Positions 1 through 8,338 of a stretch of 64,000 nt of DNA are shown in pieces; positions within the stretch are counted from its first letter, which is position 1; every line of letters begins with the position of its first letter. The position numbers and the translations under genes were made by a program. The stretch is from positions 992,001-1,056,000 of the forward strand of contig JADJPD010000001.1 in assembly GCA_016713435.1 (NCBI GenBank), written 5' to 3'. Under the pieces are notes generated by a model. The model saw nothing but the letters and a program-made list of their open reading frames with translations, made no database searches and was not told the DNA's origin. The stretch is from Gemmatimonadota bacterium (GTDB lineage: Bacteria > Gemmatimonadota > Gemmatimonadetes > Gemmatimonadales > GWC2-71-9).

Positions 1-1
1 A

Positions 2-460
2 ATGAAGTGGCTCTCCAAGGTGGAGATCATGCGGATCCCGGTGCTGGGCTGGAACATGCGCCTGGCGGGGGACGTCCCGGTGGAGCGCGGCACCCGGCGG
101 AGCGGGGTCAAGGCCATGCTGCGCTGCCGCGAGCTGCTCGGCCGCAAGGTGTCGGTGATCATCTTCCCCGAGGGCACCCGGTCCCCCACCGACGAGCTGC
201 TGCCCTTCAAGGACGGCGCCTTCCGCCTCGCGGTGGACGCCGGCGTCCCGATCCTGCCCCTCGTGGTGACGGGAAGCCGCACCGCCCTGGCCAAGCACGA
301 CTGGCGCGTGGGCCGCTCGGAGGCCCTGGTGCGCGTGCTGTCTCCCATCGAGACCACCGGGCTCACCGCCGCCGACGTCCCGGCCCTCCGCGACCGGGTG
401 CGCGACATCATCGCCGCCGCCCGGACCGGCGCGGCGGTGCCGGCGCCCGCCGCCGGCTGA
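2..460 (+). CDS. plsC: 1-acyl-sn-glycerol-3-phosphate acyltransferase, 3' part
   Basis: Lysophosphatidate acyltransferase of phospholipid synthesis, acting at the inner membrane. The window opens inside the gene: the visible 152 residues lack the N-terminal HX4D catalytic motif, so the ATG at position 2 is probably an internal Met. What is visible is the family's later part: a PVLGW...LAGDVPVER stretch (the R of motif II) and the FPEGTRS motif III that binds the glycerol phosphate, followed by KDGAFRLAVDAGVPILPL, typical of motif IV. The tail is short and Ala/Pro rich. It has no same-strand neighbour within 300 bp, so it probably ends its transcription unit. Confidence 0.85.
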   Translation: MKWLSKVEIMRIPVLGWNMRLAGDVPVERGTRRSGVKAMLRCRELLGRKVSVIIFPEGTRSPTDELLPFKDGAFRLAVDAGVPILPLVVTGSRTALAKHDWRVGRSEALVRVLSPIETTGLTAADVPALRDRVRDIIAAARTGAAVPAPAAG

Positions 461-781
461 GTCCCGGCCACCGCCCCGCCTCACAACGCGCCAGCCCCTC
501 CCCCTGACCGGGGGCCGTGTCGGCAGTCCGGGCGCCCGTCAGCTCCATCCCAAGGATGGGTGTCCATATCCCCCGGGGTCCGTGCGTCCCCGTGGTGCCG
601 CCGGGGAAGGACCGCCTGCCCCGCCGGCACTGCACGGAGTCGCTCCGGCCTCCCCCGGCCTGCCGCCTGCCCGGCACCGCCCGGCCACGGCCCGTGCCCT
701 CGCGATCGCGCCCGGACCTCCGTCCGGCACCATCCCCCGGCCGCCCGGCCGGGCGGGCTACCCCGATTCCATGAGTGTGTC
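461..781. other. intergenic stretch with no recognisable gene
   Basis: About 320 GC-rich bases between the plsC end and the next lipoprotein gene. A frame is open through it, upstream of the lipoprotein start, but it is Pro/Arg-rich and looks non-coding. The only structure I see is a small hairpin CCATCC-caa-GGATGG near 546-560. No convincing promoter was found. Confidence 0.4.
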
Positions 782-1672
782 ATGCATTGTTCCCCCTCCC
801 GCGTCCTGCGACGCGTCCTGCTCGCTGGCAGCCTCCTGCTCCCCGCCTGCGGCGCGGCCGACCGGGACCTCGGCCCCAGCGAGGTGCTCCCCCCCACCCA
901 GGAGCACCTGACCACGGGGCCCGGCGGCATGTTCATTGTCACCGAGAACGACTGGGCCGGCTTCAACTCCCTCCTGCCCCTCATCCGCGGGCTCCTCAGC
1001 GGCTGGACCCGCTACCTGCCTAACAACACCGGCCGCATGGTCTACGATCCATCCGCCCGCTGCGGCTCCCCGTACACCCTCGAGGTGAACTTCCCCGCCG
1101 GGATGCAGGAGGGCTCGGGCACCGAGCACCTGCGCGTGGCGGGCCCCTCCGGCGAGTCCCTCGACCAGCTGGGCAACTTCCGCCACCTCTACCTCGAGTA
1201 TTGCGTCTGGGTCCCGGCCTCCTGGGAGGGCCCCGCCAGCGGCGTCCAGAAGCTCTTCCACATCTGGGGCACCTCGGATGATCCCAAGGGCTACAACACC
1301 CAGGCCCTCCCCACCCTTTATGGCGCGGGCGACAACAATCTCTCGCACCAGCTCCGGCTGCAGAACCTCACGCCGAGCCGCGTCGGGGACCGCACCGAGA
1401 ACGTGCGCTGTGGCGCGGCCACTCGCGGCGAGTGGGACCGGGTGGAGATCTACCTCGTGCAGAACACCGGCGGCCAGGCCGACGGCCAGCTCCGCATGTG
1501 GCTGAACGGCCAGCTCTGCGCCAGCGAGGACGACATCACCTGGAGTGATGCCTCACATTATTCGAAGCAGTGGAAGGACCTGCAGCTGAATCCCACCCGT
1601 GGTTCCAGCGGGTTCTACGTCAACACCACCCAGCACCTGCGCTACGGTGCCGTCAAGGTGAGCGTGTTCTGA
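782..1672 (+). CDS. secreted lipoprotein with ConA-like (polysaccharide-lyase-like) fold
   Basis: The ATG at 782 gives a clean lipoprotein signal: basic MHCSPSRVLRR, a hydrophobic core, and a lipobox LLPAC with the lipidated Cys at residue 23. The frame is open further upstream, but that stretch is Pro/Arg-rich and would bury the signal, so I reject it. The mature ~270 residues contain patterns seen in jelly-roll/ConA-like glycan-binding or lyase proteins: YLEYCVWVPASWEG, KLFHIWG, GEWDRVEIYLVQNT, LRMWLNGQLC, and a final LRYGAVKVSVF strand. This resembles alginate/glucuronan-lyase-type folds, but no catalytic residues can be assigned. Likely exported and membrane anchored, acting on or binding polysaccharide. 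The specific function is unknown. Confidence 0.65.
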   Translation: MHCSPSRVLRRVLLAGSLLLPACGAADRDLGPSEVLPPTQEHLTTGPGGMFIVTENDWAGFNSLLPLIRGLLSGWTRYLPNNTGRMVYDPSARCGSPYTLEVNFPAGMQEGSGTEHLRVAGPSGESLDQLGNFRHLYLEYCVWVPASWEGPASGVQKLFHIWGTSDDPKGYNTQALPTLYGAGDNNLSHQLRLQNLTPSRVGDRTENVRCGAATRGEWDRVEIYLVQNTGGQADGQLRMWLNGQLCASEDDITWSDASHYSKQWKDLQLNPTRGSSGFYVNTTQHLRYGAVKVSVF

Positions 1673-1723
1673 GGGGAGGGTCGGGCGGGGGGCGGGAAGG
1701 CCGGGATCGCGGCAGGGGCGATC

Positions 1724-2632
1724 CTACGCCTTCCCGAGCCCCGCCGGGCCGCGGCCGCGGCGGCCCACGCCGGCGAGCACCAGCAGCGTGAAGAGGTAGG
1801 GCAGCATCAGGAAGAGCTGGTAGGGCACGTCGAGCAGGAAGCTCTGGAACAGGAACTGCAGCGCCATGGCCGCCCCGAAGACCAGGGCCGACACCAGGAT
1901 GCGCCCGGGGTGCCACGCGCCGAGCACCACGATGGCGATGGCGATGAAGCCGCGCCCCGCCGTCATCCGCTCGGCGAACGTGCCCACCTGCGCCAGGACC
2001 AGGCTCGCACCGGCCATGCCCGCGAAGGCGCCGCCCACCAGCACCGCAATCACCCGCACCCGCGTCACGTGCACCCCCGCCGCCCGCGCATCCTCGGGCG
2101 ATTCCCCCGCCGCCCGGAGCCCCAGCCCCCAGTGCGTGCGGAAGAGCACCCACCAGAGCACCGGCGCCGCCGCGTAGGCCAGGTAGGTCATGACACTCTG
2201 CGTGAAGAATGCCGGTCCCACCACCGGCAGCGCGGCGAGCCCAGGAACCGGCACCGGCTTGAGGGTTGGCAGCGACAGCCCCACGCCGCCGGGACCAAAG
2301 GCGCTCCGGTACACGGCGCCGGTCACCCCCACCATGAGCAGCGTGACCGCGGTGCCGGTGATGATCTGGTCCGCGCGCGCGCCCACCGCCACCGCGGCGA
2401 AGAGCAGCGCCACCAGTACCCCAGCCACCGTGGCGAGCAGCAGTCCGCTCGCCGGCCCGCCGGCCGCGGCCCCGATCGCCGCGCCGAGCGCCCCGGCGAG
2501 CATCGCCCCTTCGAGGCCCAGGTTGATGACGCCGCTCCGCTCCGCGAGCATCTCGCCCAGGGCGGCCAGCAGGAGCGGCGTGGCGACGCGCACCGCGCTC
2601 ATGAGGAAGGCGGTGAGGATCTCGGCGTCCAT
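1724..2632 (-). CDS. nucleoside ABC transporter, second permease (YufQ/BmpC type)
   Basis: 302-residue polytopic membrane protein of the branched-chain/nucleoside permease family (BPD_transp_2), with about 8-9 hydrophobic segments. It contains the family's EMLAERSGVINLGLEGAML near residues 25-45 and AAGESPEDARAAGV, the cytoplasmic loop that docks on the ATPase (around 200-215). It is the last gene of the operon BMP lipoprotein - Nif3-like - ATPase - permease 1 - permease 2. Its ATG overlaps the upstream permease stop by one base (TGATG), so translation is probably coupled. Expected role is uptake of purine nucleosides or a related solute, by analogy with Bacillus yufNOPQ. The substrate is inferred. 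Unlike permease 1, this frame is intact. Confidence 0.85.
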   Translation of the reverse strand: MDAEILTAFLMSAVRVATPLLLAALGEMLAERSGVINLGLEGAMLAGALGAAIGAAAGGPASGLLLATVAGVLVALLFAAVAVGARADQIITGTAVTLLMVGVTGAVYRSAFGPGGVGLSLPTLKPVPVPGLAALPVVGPAFFTQSVMTYLAYAAAPVLWWVLFRTHWGLGLRAAGESPEDARAAGVHVTRVRVIAVLVGGAFAGMAGASLVLAQVGTFAERMTAGRGFIAIAIVVLGAWHPGRILVSALVFGAAMALQFLFQSFLLDVPYQLFLMLPYLFTLLVLAGVGRRGRGPAGLGKA

Positions 2633-3685
2633 CACTCCGCTCCCGCCACCGCCAGGCGACGCCGCCGCAGCACCTCCGCCAGCAGCACGGCGATGATGAT
2701 CGTGGCTTCCACCATGTAGACGGCCACCGCGGGCACGCCGGCCTCGCGCTGCATGGCACTCGCCCCGGCCTCGAGGCCCGCGAAGAGGAGGCCCGTGGCC
2801 ACGATGCCGAGCGGGTCGAGCCGCGCCAGCAGCGCCACGGCGATGGCCGTGAAGCCGTAACCCGGGGGAGAGGTTCTGGAACAGCGCGTAGCTGGTCCCC
2901 GTCACCTCCATGCCGCCGGCCAGGCCGGCCAGCCCCGCGCTGGCCAGCAAGGCCACCGCAAAGAACCGCGCGGTGGGGATCCGGCCCGTGACCTCGGCGG
3001 CCCGCGGGTTGGCTCCCGTGGCCCGGAGCTGGAAGCCGGCCAGCGTGCGCCGGTCGAACACCCACGCCGCCCCCGCCAGGAGCAGCGCCAGCGCGAAGCC
3101 CAGGTGCAGGCGCGTGCCGGTGAACTGGGGCAGGCGCGCCCACAGCGGCAGGAGATCGCTCTGCGGGTAGATGTGCCGCGATTCCTGGAGCGGGCCCTGC
3201 ACCATCCAGCTGACCAGCGCGTCGGCCACGAAATTGAGCAGCAGGGTGCTGATCACTTCCAGCACGCCGAAGCGGAGGCGGAGGAGCGTCGGGACTGCCG
3301 CCCACGCCATGCCCGCCGCGGTCGCGGCGAGGAGGACCAGCGGCACCACCACCAGGCGACTCTCGATGCGGGCCCCGAGCGCCAGCCCCGCCCACGTGGC
3401 CACCAGCGCCCCCGCCAGGAACTGGCCCTCCGCGCCGATGTTGAGCGCCCCCGCCCGGAACGCGAGCCCGAGCCCGAGCCCGATCACGATGAGCGGCACC
3501 GCCCTCGGCAGCAGGGACGACAGGACTGCGTCAGGCGAGCCGAGTGCCCCGCGCCAGAGCGCTCCCAGCGCGAGCGGCGCGTCGTAGCCGCTGGCGGCCA
3601 GGCCGATCGCCAGCACCAGCAGGCCCAGCCCGAGTGCGCCGAGGGGCCAGAGGATGGCGGAGCGTCGCTCTGCCACGGCGCTCAT
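2632..3685 (-). CDS. nucleoside ABC transporter, first permease (YufP type), frameshifted
   Basis: Membrane permease partner of the following gene. The start at 3685 overlaps the ATPase stop (ATGA). From MSAVAERR the frame encodes a typical N-terminal cytoplasmic stretch and TM segments, including FRAGALNIGAEGQFLAGA and ATGANPRAAEVTGR (the ATPase-docking loop). After the residues LFQNLSPG, near 2864-2868, the frame becomes Arg/Gly-rich nonsense. The proper continuation (YGFTAIAVALLARLDPLG and a C-terminal TM ending VAGAE) lies in another frame and ends at 2632. Removing one base of the five-G run at 2864-2868 restores a single ~350-residue protein. The total length (1054 nt) is one more than a multiple of three, as expected for one inserted base. 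Either a sequencing/consensus indel or a broken gene. Confidence 0.8.
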
Positions 3686-5133
3686 GCCGGCCCCCCGAGC
3701 ATCTGCCGGCCGATAACCTCGCGCGGGGCACCCGGCGGAAGGCTGGTCGCGCGTCCGCCTGCCACCACGACCACGCGGGTGGCCAGGGCCAGCAGTTCGT
3801 CGAGATCCCCCATGTGCACCACCACCGCCACGCCCGCCGCGGCCGCCGCGCGAAGGCGCGCGTGGACCTCGGCGGTGGCGCGGAGGTCGAGCCCGCGCGT
3901 GGGGTTCTCCGCCACCAGCACCCGCGGTCCGCGCTCCAGCGCCGCCGCGATCACCATGCGCTGCTGGTTGCCGCCCGAGAGCGAGGCCGCGCGCGCGCCT
4001 GGTCCGGGCGCCTGCACCCCGAAGGCGGTCATGAGCTCCCTGGTCCGCGCCCGCGCCTGGGCCCAGTCCAGCCACGGCCCGCGCACCCAGGGCGCCCCCT
4101 CGCCCCGGGCCAGCACCAGGTTCTCCGCCAGCGAGAACTCCCCGACCAGCGCTTCGGCGGTGCGATCCTCAGGAATGAAGCTGACGGGGTGAGCCAGCGT
4201 CACCTGGCCGCCGGTCGGCCGTGCCGTGCCGGCCATCACCCGCAGCAGCTCCCGCTGGCCATTCCCCTCCACCGCCGCCACGCCCACGATCTCGCCCGCG
4301 CGCACCTCGAGCGTGGCCGCATGGAGCGCGCTGCCGCTGGCACCGAGGCGCGCGGCGCGCACGTCCGTGAGGCGGACCCGCACCTCGCCCCCGCCCGCGG
4401 GGGCGGGAGGCTCCTCCGCCGGCGGCGCGGTCCCGAGCATGTGGGTGGCGAGGCTCGCCGGCGTCTCGCCCGCGATCGGCCCCTCGTGCACCACGGCACC
4501 CCGCCGGAGCACCGTCACCCGGTCGGCCACGGCAAGTGCCTCGTGCAGCTTGTGGGTGATGAGGACCGATGGGATTCCCCGCGTCCGGAACCGGCGGATC
4601 GTCTCCAGCAACGCGGCGGCCTCGTCCGGCGGCAGCACGGAGGACGGCTCGTCCAGCAGCAGCAGTGCGGCCTCCGAGGCCAGCGCCTTGACCACCTCCA
4701 GCCGCTGCTTGAGCCCGGCCGAGAGGTCTTCCACCCGTGCGGAGGGATCCAGCGGCAGCCCGAACTCCTCGGCCAGCCGCGACACCCGGGCGCGGATCTC
4801 ACGCGGCACCGGCCGCCAGCCGGCCGCCAGCGCCACGTTCTCCGCCACGGTCAGCGCCGGGATGGACGTGAAGTGCTGGTGCACCATCCCGATGCCGTGG
4901 CGCCGTGCGGCCACCGCGTCGGCCAGGTGCACCTCGCTGCCGCGCACCCGGATGGTCCCGGCATCCGGCGCCACGAGGCCGTACGCCACTTTCATCAGCG
5001 TGGACTTGCCCGCGCCGTTCTCGCCGAGCAGCGCGTGGATCTCCCCCGGCTCCAGCCGGAACGACACGTCACGCAGCGCCTCGACCTGGCCGAAGCGCTT
5101 GTGGATGCCAGTGAGTTGGAGGAGTGGCGTCAT
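3682..5133 (-). CDS. nucleoside ABC transporter, duplicated ATP-binding protein (YufO type)
   Basis: 483-residue tandem ATPase energising the two permeases at the inner face of the membrane. The first domain has Walker A GENGAGKST at 37-45, signature LSAGLKQ at 137-143 and Walker B LLLLDEPSS from 157. The second domain has a degenerate Walker A (VEGNGQRELL) and keeps LSGGNQQR and VLVAENPTRGLD, the usual pattern for the sugar/nucleoside importer class (RbsA/YufO), in which only one site is fully active. Length is typical (about 480-510). It overlaps permease 1 by four bases (ATGA) and begins 78 nt after the Nif3-like gene. This gene is intact. Confidence 0.9.
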   Translation of the reverse strand: MTPLLQLTGIHKRFGQVEALRDVSFRLEPGEIHALLGENGAGKSTLMKVAYGLVAPDAGTIRVRGSEVHLADAVAARRHGIGMVHQHFTSIPALTVAENVALAAGWRPVPREIRARVSRLAEEFGLPLDPSARVEDLSAGLKQRLEVVKALASEAALLLLDEPSSVLPPDEAAALLETIRRFRTRGIPSVLITHKLHEALAVADRVTVLRRGAVVHEGPIAGETPASLATHMLGTAPPAEEPPAPAGGGEVRVRLTDVRAARLGASGSALHAATLEVRAGEIVGVAAVEGNGQRELLRVMAGTARPTGGQVTLAHPVSFIPEDRTAEALVGEFSLAENLVLARGEGAPWVRGPWLDWAQARARTRELMTAFGVQAPGPGARAASLSGGNQQRMVIAAALERGPRVLVAENPTRGLDLRATAEVHARLRAAAAAGVAVVVHMGDLDELLALATRVVVVAGGRATSLPPGAPREVIGRQMLGGPA

Positions 5134-5211
5134 GAGGGGCGACGGTATCCGCGGCCGCCAGCGCGGGCGATGGACGCCGTCACGAACGGCAGGGCAGGCA
5201 CCAGCGCGAGA

Positions 5212-6000
5212 CTACATCCCGGTCGGATGATCGTGGAACTCCCACGGCAGGCCGAACCGCGCGCCAAGATGCTCGGCCAGCGCCTGGACACCCACAGTTT
5301 CCGTGGCGTAATGGCCGGCGTAGAAGACGTTCACTCCCCACTCCATGGCGTCGTGGTAGGTGTGCGCCGCCCCTTCCCCGGTGATGAACGTGTCGCACCC
5401 GGCATCCCGCGCCTGGGCGATCGCCGACCCGGCGCCGCCCGTGATGATCCCGACGCGGCGCACCTCGCCAGGACCGCCGGGCACCACCTTCACCGCCGAC
5501 GGCGCAATGCCGAGGGCCGCGGCCAGCTTGCCGACCAGCCGGTCGCGGTTGATGACTCCGCCGGCGGGCGTGCCCATCACCCCGATCGGCGTCCCCTTGT
5601 GGTTCCCGAAGCTCGCCGTGGTCTCGAGGCCGAGTCGCCGCCCCAGGACGGCATTGTTGCCCACCTCGGCGTGGAGGTCGAGCGGGATGTGGGCCGAGTA
5701 GAGAGCCGCGTCGCGTTCCAGCAGCGCCGCCAGCCGGCGATACCGTCGTCCGGTCACCGGCTGGTTGCCGTCCCAGAACAGCCCGTGATGGACCAGCTGG
5801 AGCGCGGGCACGCCGCCCGCGGGGCCGAGGCCTTCGATGGCGGCGAGGGTGGCATCCACCGTGGCCACGATGCGGCCCACCATCCCGCGATTCTCCACCT
5901 GCAGCCCGTTCACGGCATTGGCATCGTCCGGCACCTCGCGGATGCGAAGGTAGCCATCGAGGTAGGCGGTGAGCTCCGCCAGCGGGACGAGCGCGCTCAT
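5212..6000 (-). CDS. Nif3-like dinuclear metal-centre protein (GTP cyclohydrolase I type 2 family, DUF34)
   Basis: 262 residues, the normal length for bacterial single-domain NIF3 proteins. Metal-ligand motifs are visible: HHGLFWDG (about 82-89), SAHIPLDLHAEVGNN (about 115-129) and the C-terminal GEGAAHTYHDA and AGHYATE segments. The family forms toroidal hexamers with a dinuclear metal site. The cellular role is unsettled, and the GTP cyclohydrolase label is an annotation convention. The start codon overlaps the BMP lipoprotein stop (ATGA), so it is co-translated with a nucleoside transporter gene. That is compatible with a nucleotide-related hydrolase role, but only by association. Confidence 0.88.
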   Translation of the reverse strand: MSALVPLAELTAYLDGYLRIREVPDDANAVNGLQVENRGMVGRIVATVDATLAAIEGLGPAGGVPALQLVHHGLFWDGNQPVTGRRYRRLAALLERDAALYSAHIPLDLHAEVGNNAVLGRRLGLETTASFGNHKGTPIGVMGTPAGGVINRDRLVGKLAAALGIAPSAVKVVPGGPGEVRRVGIITGGAGSAIAQARDAGCDTFITGEGAAHTYHDAMEWGVNVFYAGHYATETVGVQALAEHLGARFGLPWEFHDHPTGM

Positions 6001-6967
6001 GGCGCCGTGGCGGCGGCGGTGTCCGCGGCGATGATCGAGTCCCGGGCTGCCGCCACCCGAGCGCGCAACTCGGCCGGCAGCGCCGCCTCGAGGGCGGAGT
6101 CCGCCTCGTAGCGGATCACCCCGCTCTTGAGCCCGAAGCTCTCCACCTTGGGAGTGAATTTTCCCGACTGGACTTCCCGGGCCACGGTCAGGATGGCGCG
6201 CGGGAGGTCGATCACCGCCGACCCGGGCACCCGCCCCGGCGCCAGGCCGCGCTGGTCCAGGTTGGCCCCGAACGCGTAGGCCGCGGGCGATTCCTTGACC
6301 GCCTGGAACATGCCGAGCGCCGCCTGATCCGCGTTGTGGTGGAGCATGTCGGCCTTGGCCTGGAGCAGCGCGAGCGTTGCCTCGCGTCCGGCCGCCACGT
6401 CGTCGAAGCTGTTGAGGTAAGTGGAGCGGGCCACCACGGCGGGGTTCACCGTTTTGGCGCCGGCCTCCCAGGCCTCCTCCGCCTCACGGATCGGTGGCAG
6501 TTCGATCCCACCCACAAAGCCGATCACGTTGGTCTTCGTCATCCCGCCAGCCACCATTCCCGCCAGGTACGACGCCTCCCGGAGCCGGAAGATGAGGGCG
6601 CCACGTTGCCCTGCACCTTCTCCCCGGACGTGATGACAAAGATGGCCTTGGGAAATTGCGCGCTCACTCGTTCCGCGATGGACTGGAACTCAAAGCCGTG
6701 CCCGAAGATCAGGGCATAGCCCTGCGATGCGTAGGTCCGGAGTGCCTCCTCCTGCTCCGCCGGCGTACGCGCCTCGACGTGGCTGACCGGCACCTTCAGC
6801 GAGTCCCGCACCCACATCAGGCCGGTGTAGGCCCCCGAATTCCATGCCGCATCCGCGATCGACCCTGGAGTGACCAGCCCGATCCTGAACTCCGTCCCGG
6901 CGTCGGGGCGACTGCAACTACTAATCAGCCCCATCGCGAGCGCGATCATCACGAGACGCTTCATCAT
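5997..6967 (-). CDS. BMP-family nucleoside-binding lipoprotein, frameshifted
   Basis: Substrate-binding lipoprotein of the ABC transporter (PnrA/BmpA/Med family). The N-terminal part begins MMKRLVMIALAMG with lipobox LISSC (Cys18), then EFRIGLVTPGSIADAAWNSGAYTG, a classic BMP start, through FVITSGEKVQGNVAP. Near 6596-6598 the frame then runs into an Arg/Trp-rich stretch and stops. The correct continuation (LIFRLREASYLAGMVAGG, then NVIGFVGGIELPP and a normal C-terminus) is in another frame. One missing base in the GGG run at 6596-6598 explains it, and the length (971 nt) is one base short of a multiple of three. It is the first gene of the transporter operon. A perfect 12-bp palindrome sits just before the start. 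Consensus error or pseudogene. Confidence 0.8.
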
Positions 6968-6971
6968 GAAA

Positions 6972-6983
6972 TCACCAAGGTGA
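6972..6983. promoter_or_regulatory. 12-bp palindrome at the BMP lipoprotein ribosome-binding region
   Basis: Perfect palindrome TCACCAAGGTGA, five bases upstream of the ATG at 6967 on the minus strand, covering where a Shine-Dalgarno would lie. It could be a repressor operator or an RNA hairpin that hides the start. No regulator is identified. Confidence 0.35.
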
Positions 6984-6998
6984 CACTATGGCAGCAGA

Positions 6999-7018
6999 AC
7001 GCCCCGGAATCGGGGCGT
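6999..7018. terminator. hairpin between bactofilin and transporter operon
   Basis: Perfect 8-bp stem ACGCCCCG-gaat-CGGGGCGT. It lies between the bactofilin stop and the BMP lipoprotein start. On the minus strand it is followed by TTCTGCTG, a poor U-tract, so it may be a weak terminator or attenuator. Confidence 0.45.
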
Positions 7019-7085
7019 TAGGCGGTGTCTTTCCACAACTTCGCATGACTTATCAACGAATGTGGGAAGCGGAACGTCACCAAAG

Positions 7086-7526
7086 CTAGACACCAGAGGA
7101 TTCACCGAGTTCCGCGCGGCGCGGGACCGAGTCGGCGCCACCCGTCGGCTCCATGCTGATCTGGCCATTCACCCGCCCGCCCTCGGCGATCTGGATCCGC
7201 TGGGTCCGGATGTCCCCGTGGATCACCGCCCCCGTCTGGATCTCCACCCGCTCATCGGCATGGATGGAACCGTGCACCTCCCCGCCAGCCACCACCTCGG
7301 CGGCATAGACGTCGCCACGGACCACGGCCCCGGGGGAGACCAGCAGCTGGTGCCCGGCGCGGACCGTCCCCTGGATCTCGCCTTCCACCTTCACCACCGC
7401 GTCGCTGGCCACGTCCCCGACGATGGTGGTGCCCACCGCGATGATCGTGAGGCCGGCGCCGTCCCCGCGCCGCACCGCATCGGTCCGGGCGCCCTGCGAC
7501 GGGCGTCCCGACGAGAAGATCGCCAT
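7086..7526 (-). CDS. bactofilin
   Basis: 146-residue polymer-forming cytoskeletal protein. The central ~95 residues show the bactofilin beta-helix pattern of short repeats: TTIVGDVASDAVVKVEGEIQGTV, GAVVRGDVYAAEVVAGGEVHGSI, GAVIHGDIRTQRIQI. Disordered N- and C-terminal tails flank it, as is usual. Bactofilins form nucleotide-free filaments that position peptidoglycan enzymes or ParABS components. Here the gene is the last of parA-parB-M23 peptidase-bactofilin, its ATG overlapping the peptidase stop by one base (TGATG), which fits a shape or polar-organising role. A hairpin lies just downstream. Confidence 0.92.
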   Translation of the reverse strand: MAIFSSGRPSQGARTDAVRRGDGAGLTIIAVGTTIVGDVASDAVVKVEGEIQGTVRAGHQLLVSPGAVVRGDVYAAEVVAGGEVHGSIHADERVEIQTGAVIHGDIRTQRIQIAEGGRVNGQISMEPTGGADSVPRRAELGESSGV

Positions 7527-8338
7527 CAGCTCTGCTCCTTGAGGATGTCCCGAGGGTTGACCGGGCGGCCATCGCGCCGGAGCTCGAAGTGGAGGTGCGG
7601 GGCGCTCGAGCGACCGCTGTTGCCCGAGAGCCCGATCACGTCGCCGGCATTCACTGGTGTCCCTGGCCGCACGGTGAGGCGCGAGAGGTGGCCGTACATC
7701 GACTGGACCTGGTCGGGGTGCTGGATCAGCACGTAGGTCCCGTACTCCTGGTCGCTGCCCGCCTCGAGCACGGTGCCGCCGCCCGAGGCCCGGACCAGCG
7801 TCCCGATCGCCACGGCGATGTCCAGGCCGGGATGCGCCTCGCCCCCAGTATTGCCGGGCGCGCCCGCGGCCGCTTGGCCGCGCGTCACATAGCCCGCTTC
7901 ATCGAGCGGCCAGTGCGTGGGGAGCGAGGGCCCGTTCTCGAGCGCCGGCGCCGCCGGCCCCGCCACGGCCCGGATGGCGGGGGCCACCGGCAGGGTGGAG
8001 CCGAGGCTCACCGGGTCCGGCACGATGTCGGCGCCGAGCATCCCGCGGATCCGCTCATACCGGCGCTCCGCGCTGTCGAGCGCCGCCACCAGCTGGACGA
8101 TCTTGCTGTTCTCCTGCTCCAGCTGCTCCACCTGGCGGACCAGGCCGGGCACGCGGGCCGCCGCGGACGCAATCGGCAGGTAAGTGATGAGCGCGAGGAC
8201 CAGGAGGACGCCGAGCGCCGCCGCCCCGATGAGGCCGGCGCGGAGCAGCCAGAGCGGGAGCCGCAGGCTGCGCGTGGCCAGGGCGCCGTCGGTGTGCACC
8301 ACGAGGGTGACGTAGCGACGCCCCGACGGCCGGCTCAT
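7526..8338 (-). CDS. M23 family membrane-anchored metallopeptidase (LytM type)
   Basis: 270 residues. A TM segment at about 34-60 anchors it in the inner membrane, followed by a coiled-coil (about 64-100, VRQVEQLEQENSKI...) and a periplasmic Lysostaphin/M23 domain. Zinc ligands are intact: H169xxxD173 (HPGLD) and H248-L-H250 (HLHFE), plus the catalytic His in MYGHLS. Such enzymes cut peptidoglycan cross-links and are often paired with bactofilins in cell-shape control (for example helicobacter csd1 and the LmdC type). Start overlaps the parB stop (ATGA). The pairing with bactofilin suggests that the filament localises the peptidase. Confidence 0.9.
   Translation of the reverse strand: MSRPSGRRYVTLVVHTDGALATRSLRLPLWLLRAGLIGAAALGVLLVLALITYLPIASAAARVPGLVRQVEQLEQENSKIVQLVAALDSAERRYERIRGMLGADIVPDPVSLGSTLPVAPAIRAVAGPAAPALENGPSLPTHWPLDEAGYVTRGQAAAGAPGNTGGEAHPGLDIAVAIGTLVRASGGGTVLEAGSDQEYGTYVLIQHPDQVQSMYGHLSRLTVRPGTPVNAGDVIGLSGNSGRSSAPHLHFELRRDGRPVNPRDILKEQS

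Noticed and set aside
3544..6111. Long plus-strand reading frame opposite the transporter genes
   Set aside because: Arg/Pro/His-rich antisense shadow of high-GC coding genes (ATPase, Nif3-like); no family resemblance.
6970..7085. Riboswitch upstream of the nucleoside transporter
   Set aside because: Only simple palindromes are visible; no purine or preQ1 aptamer landmarks.
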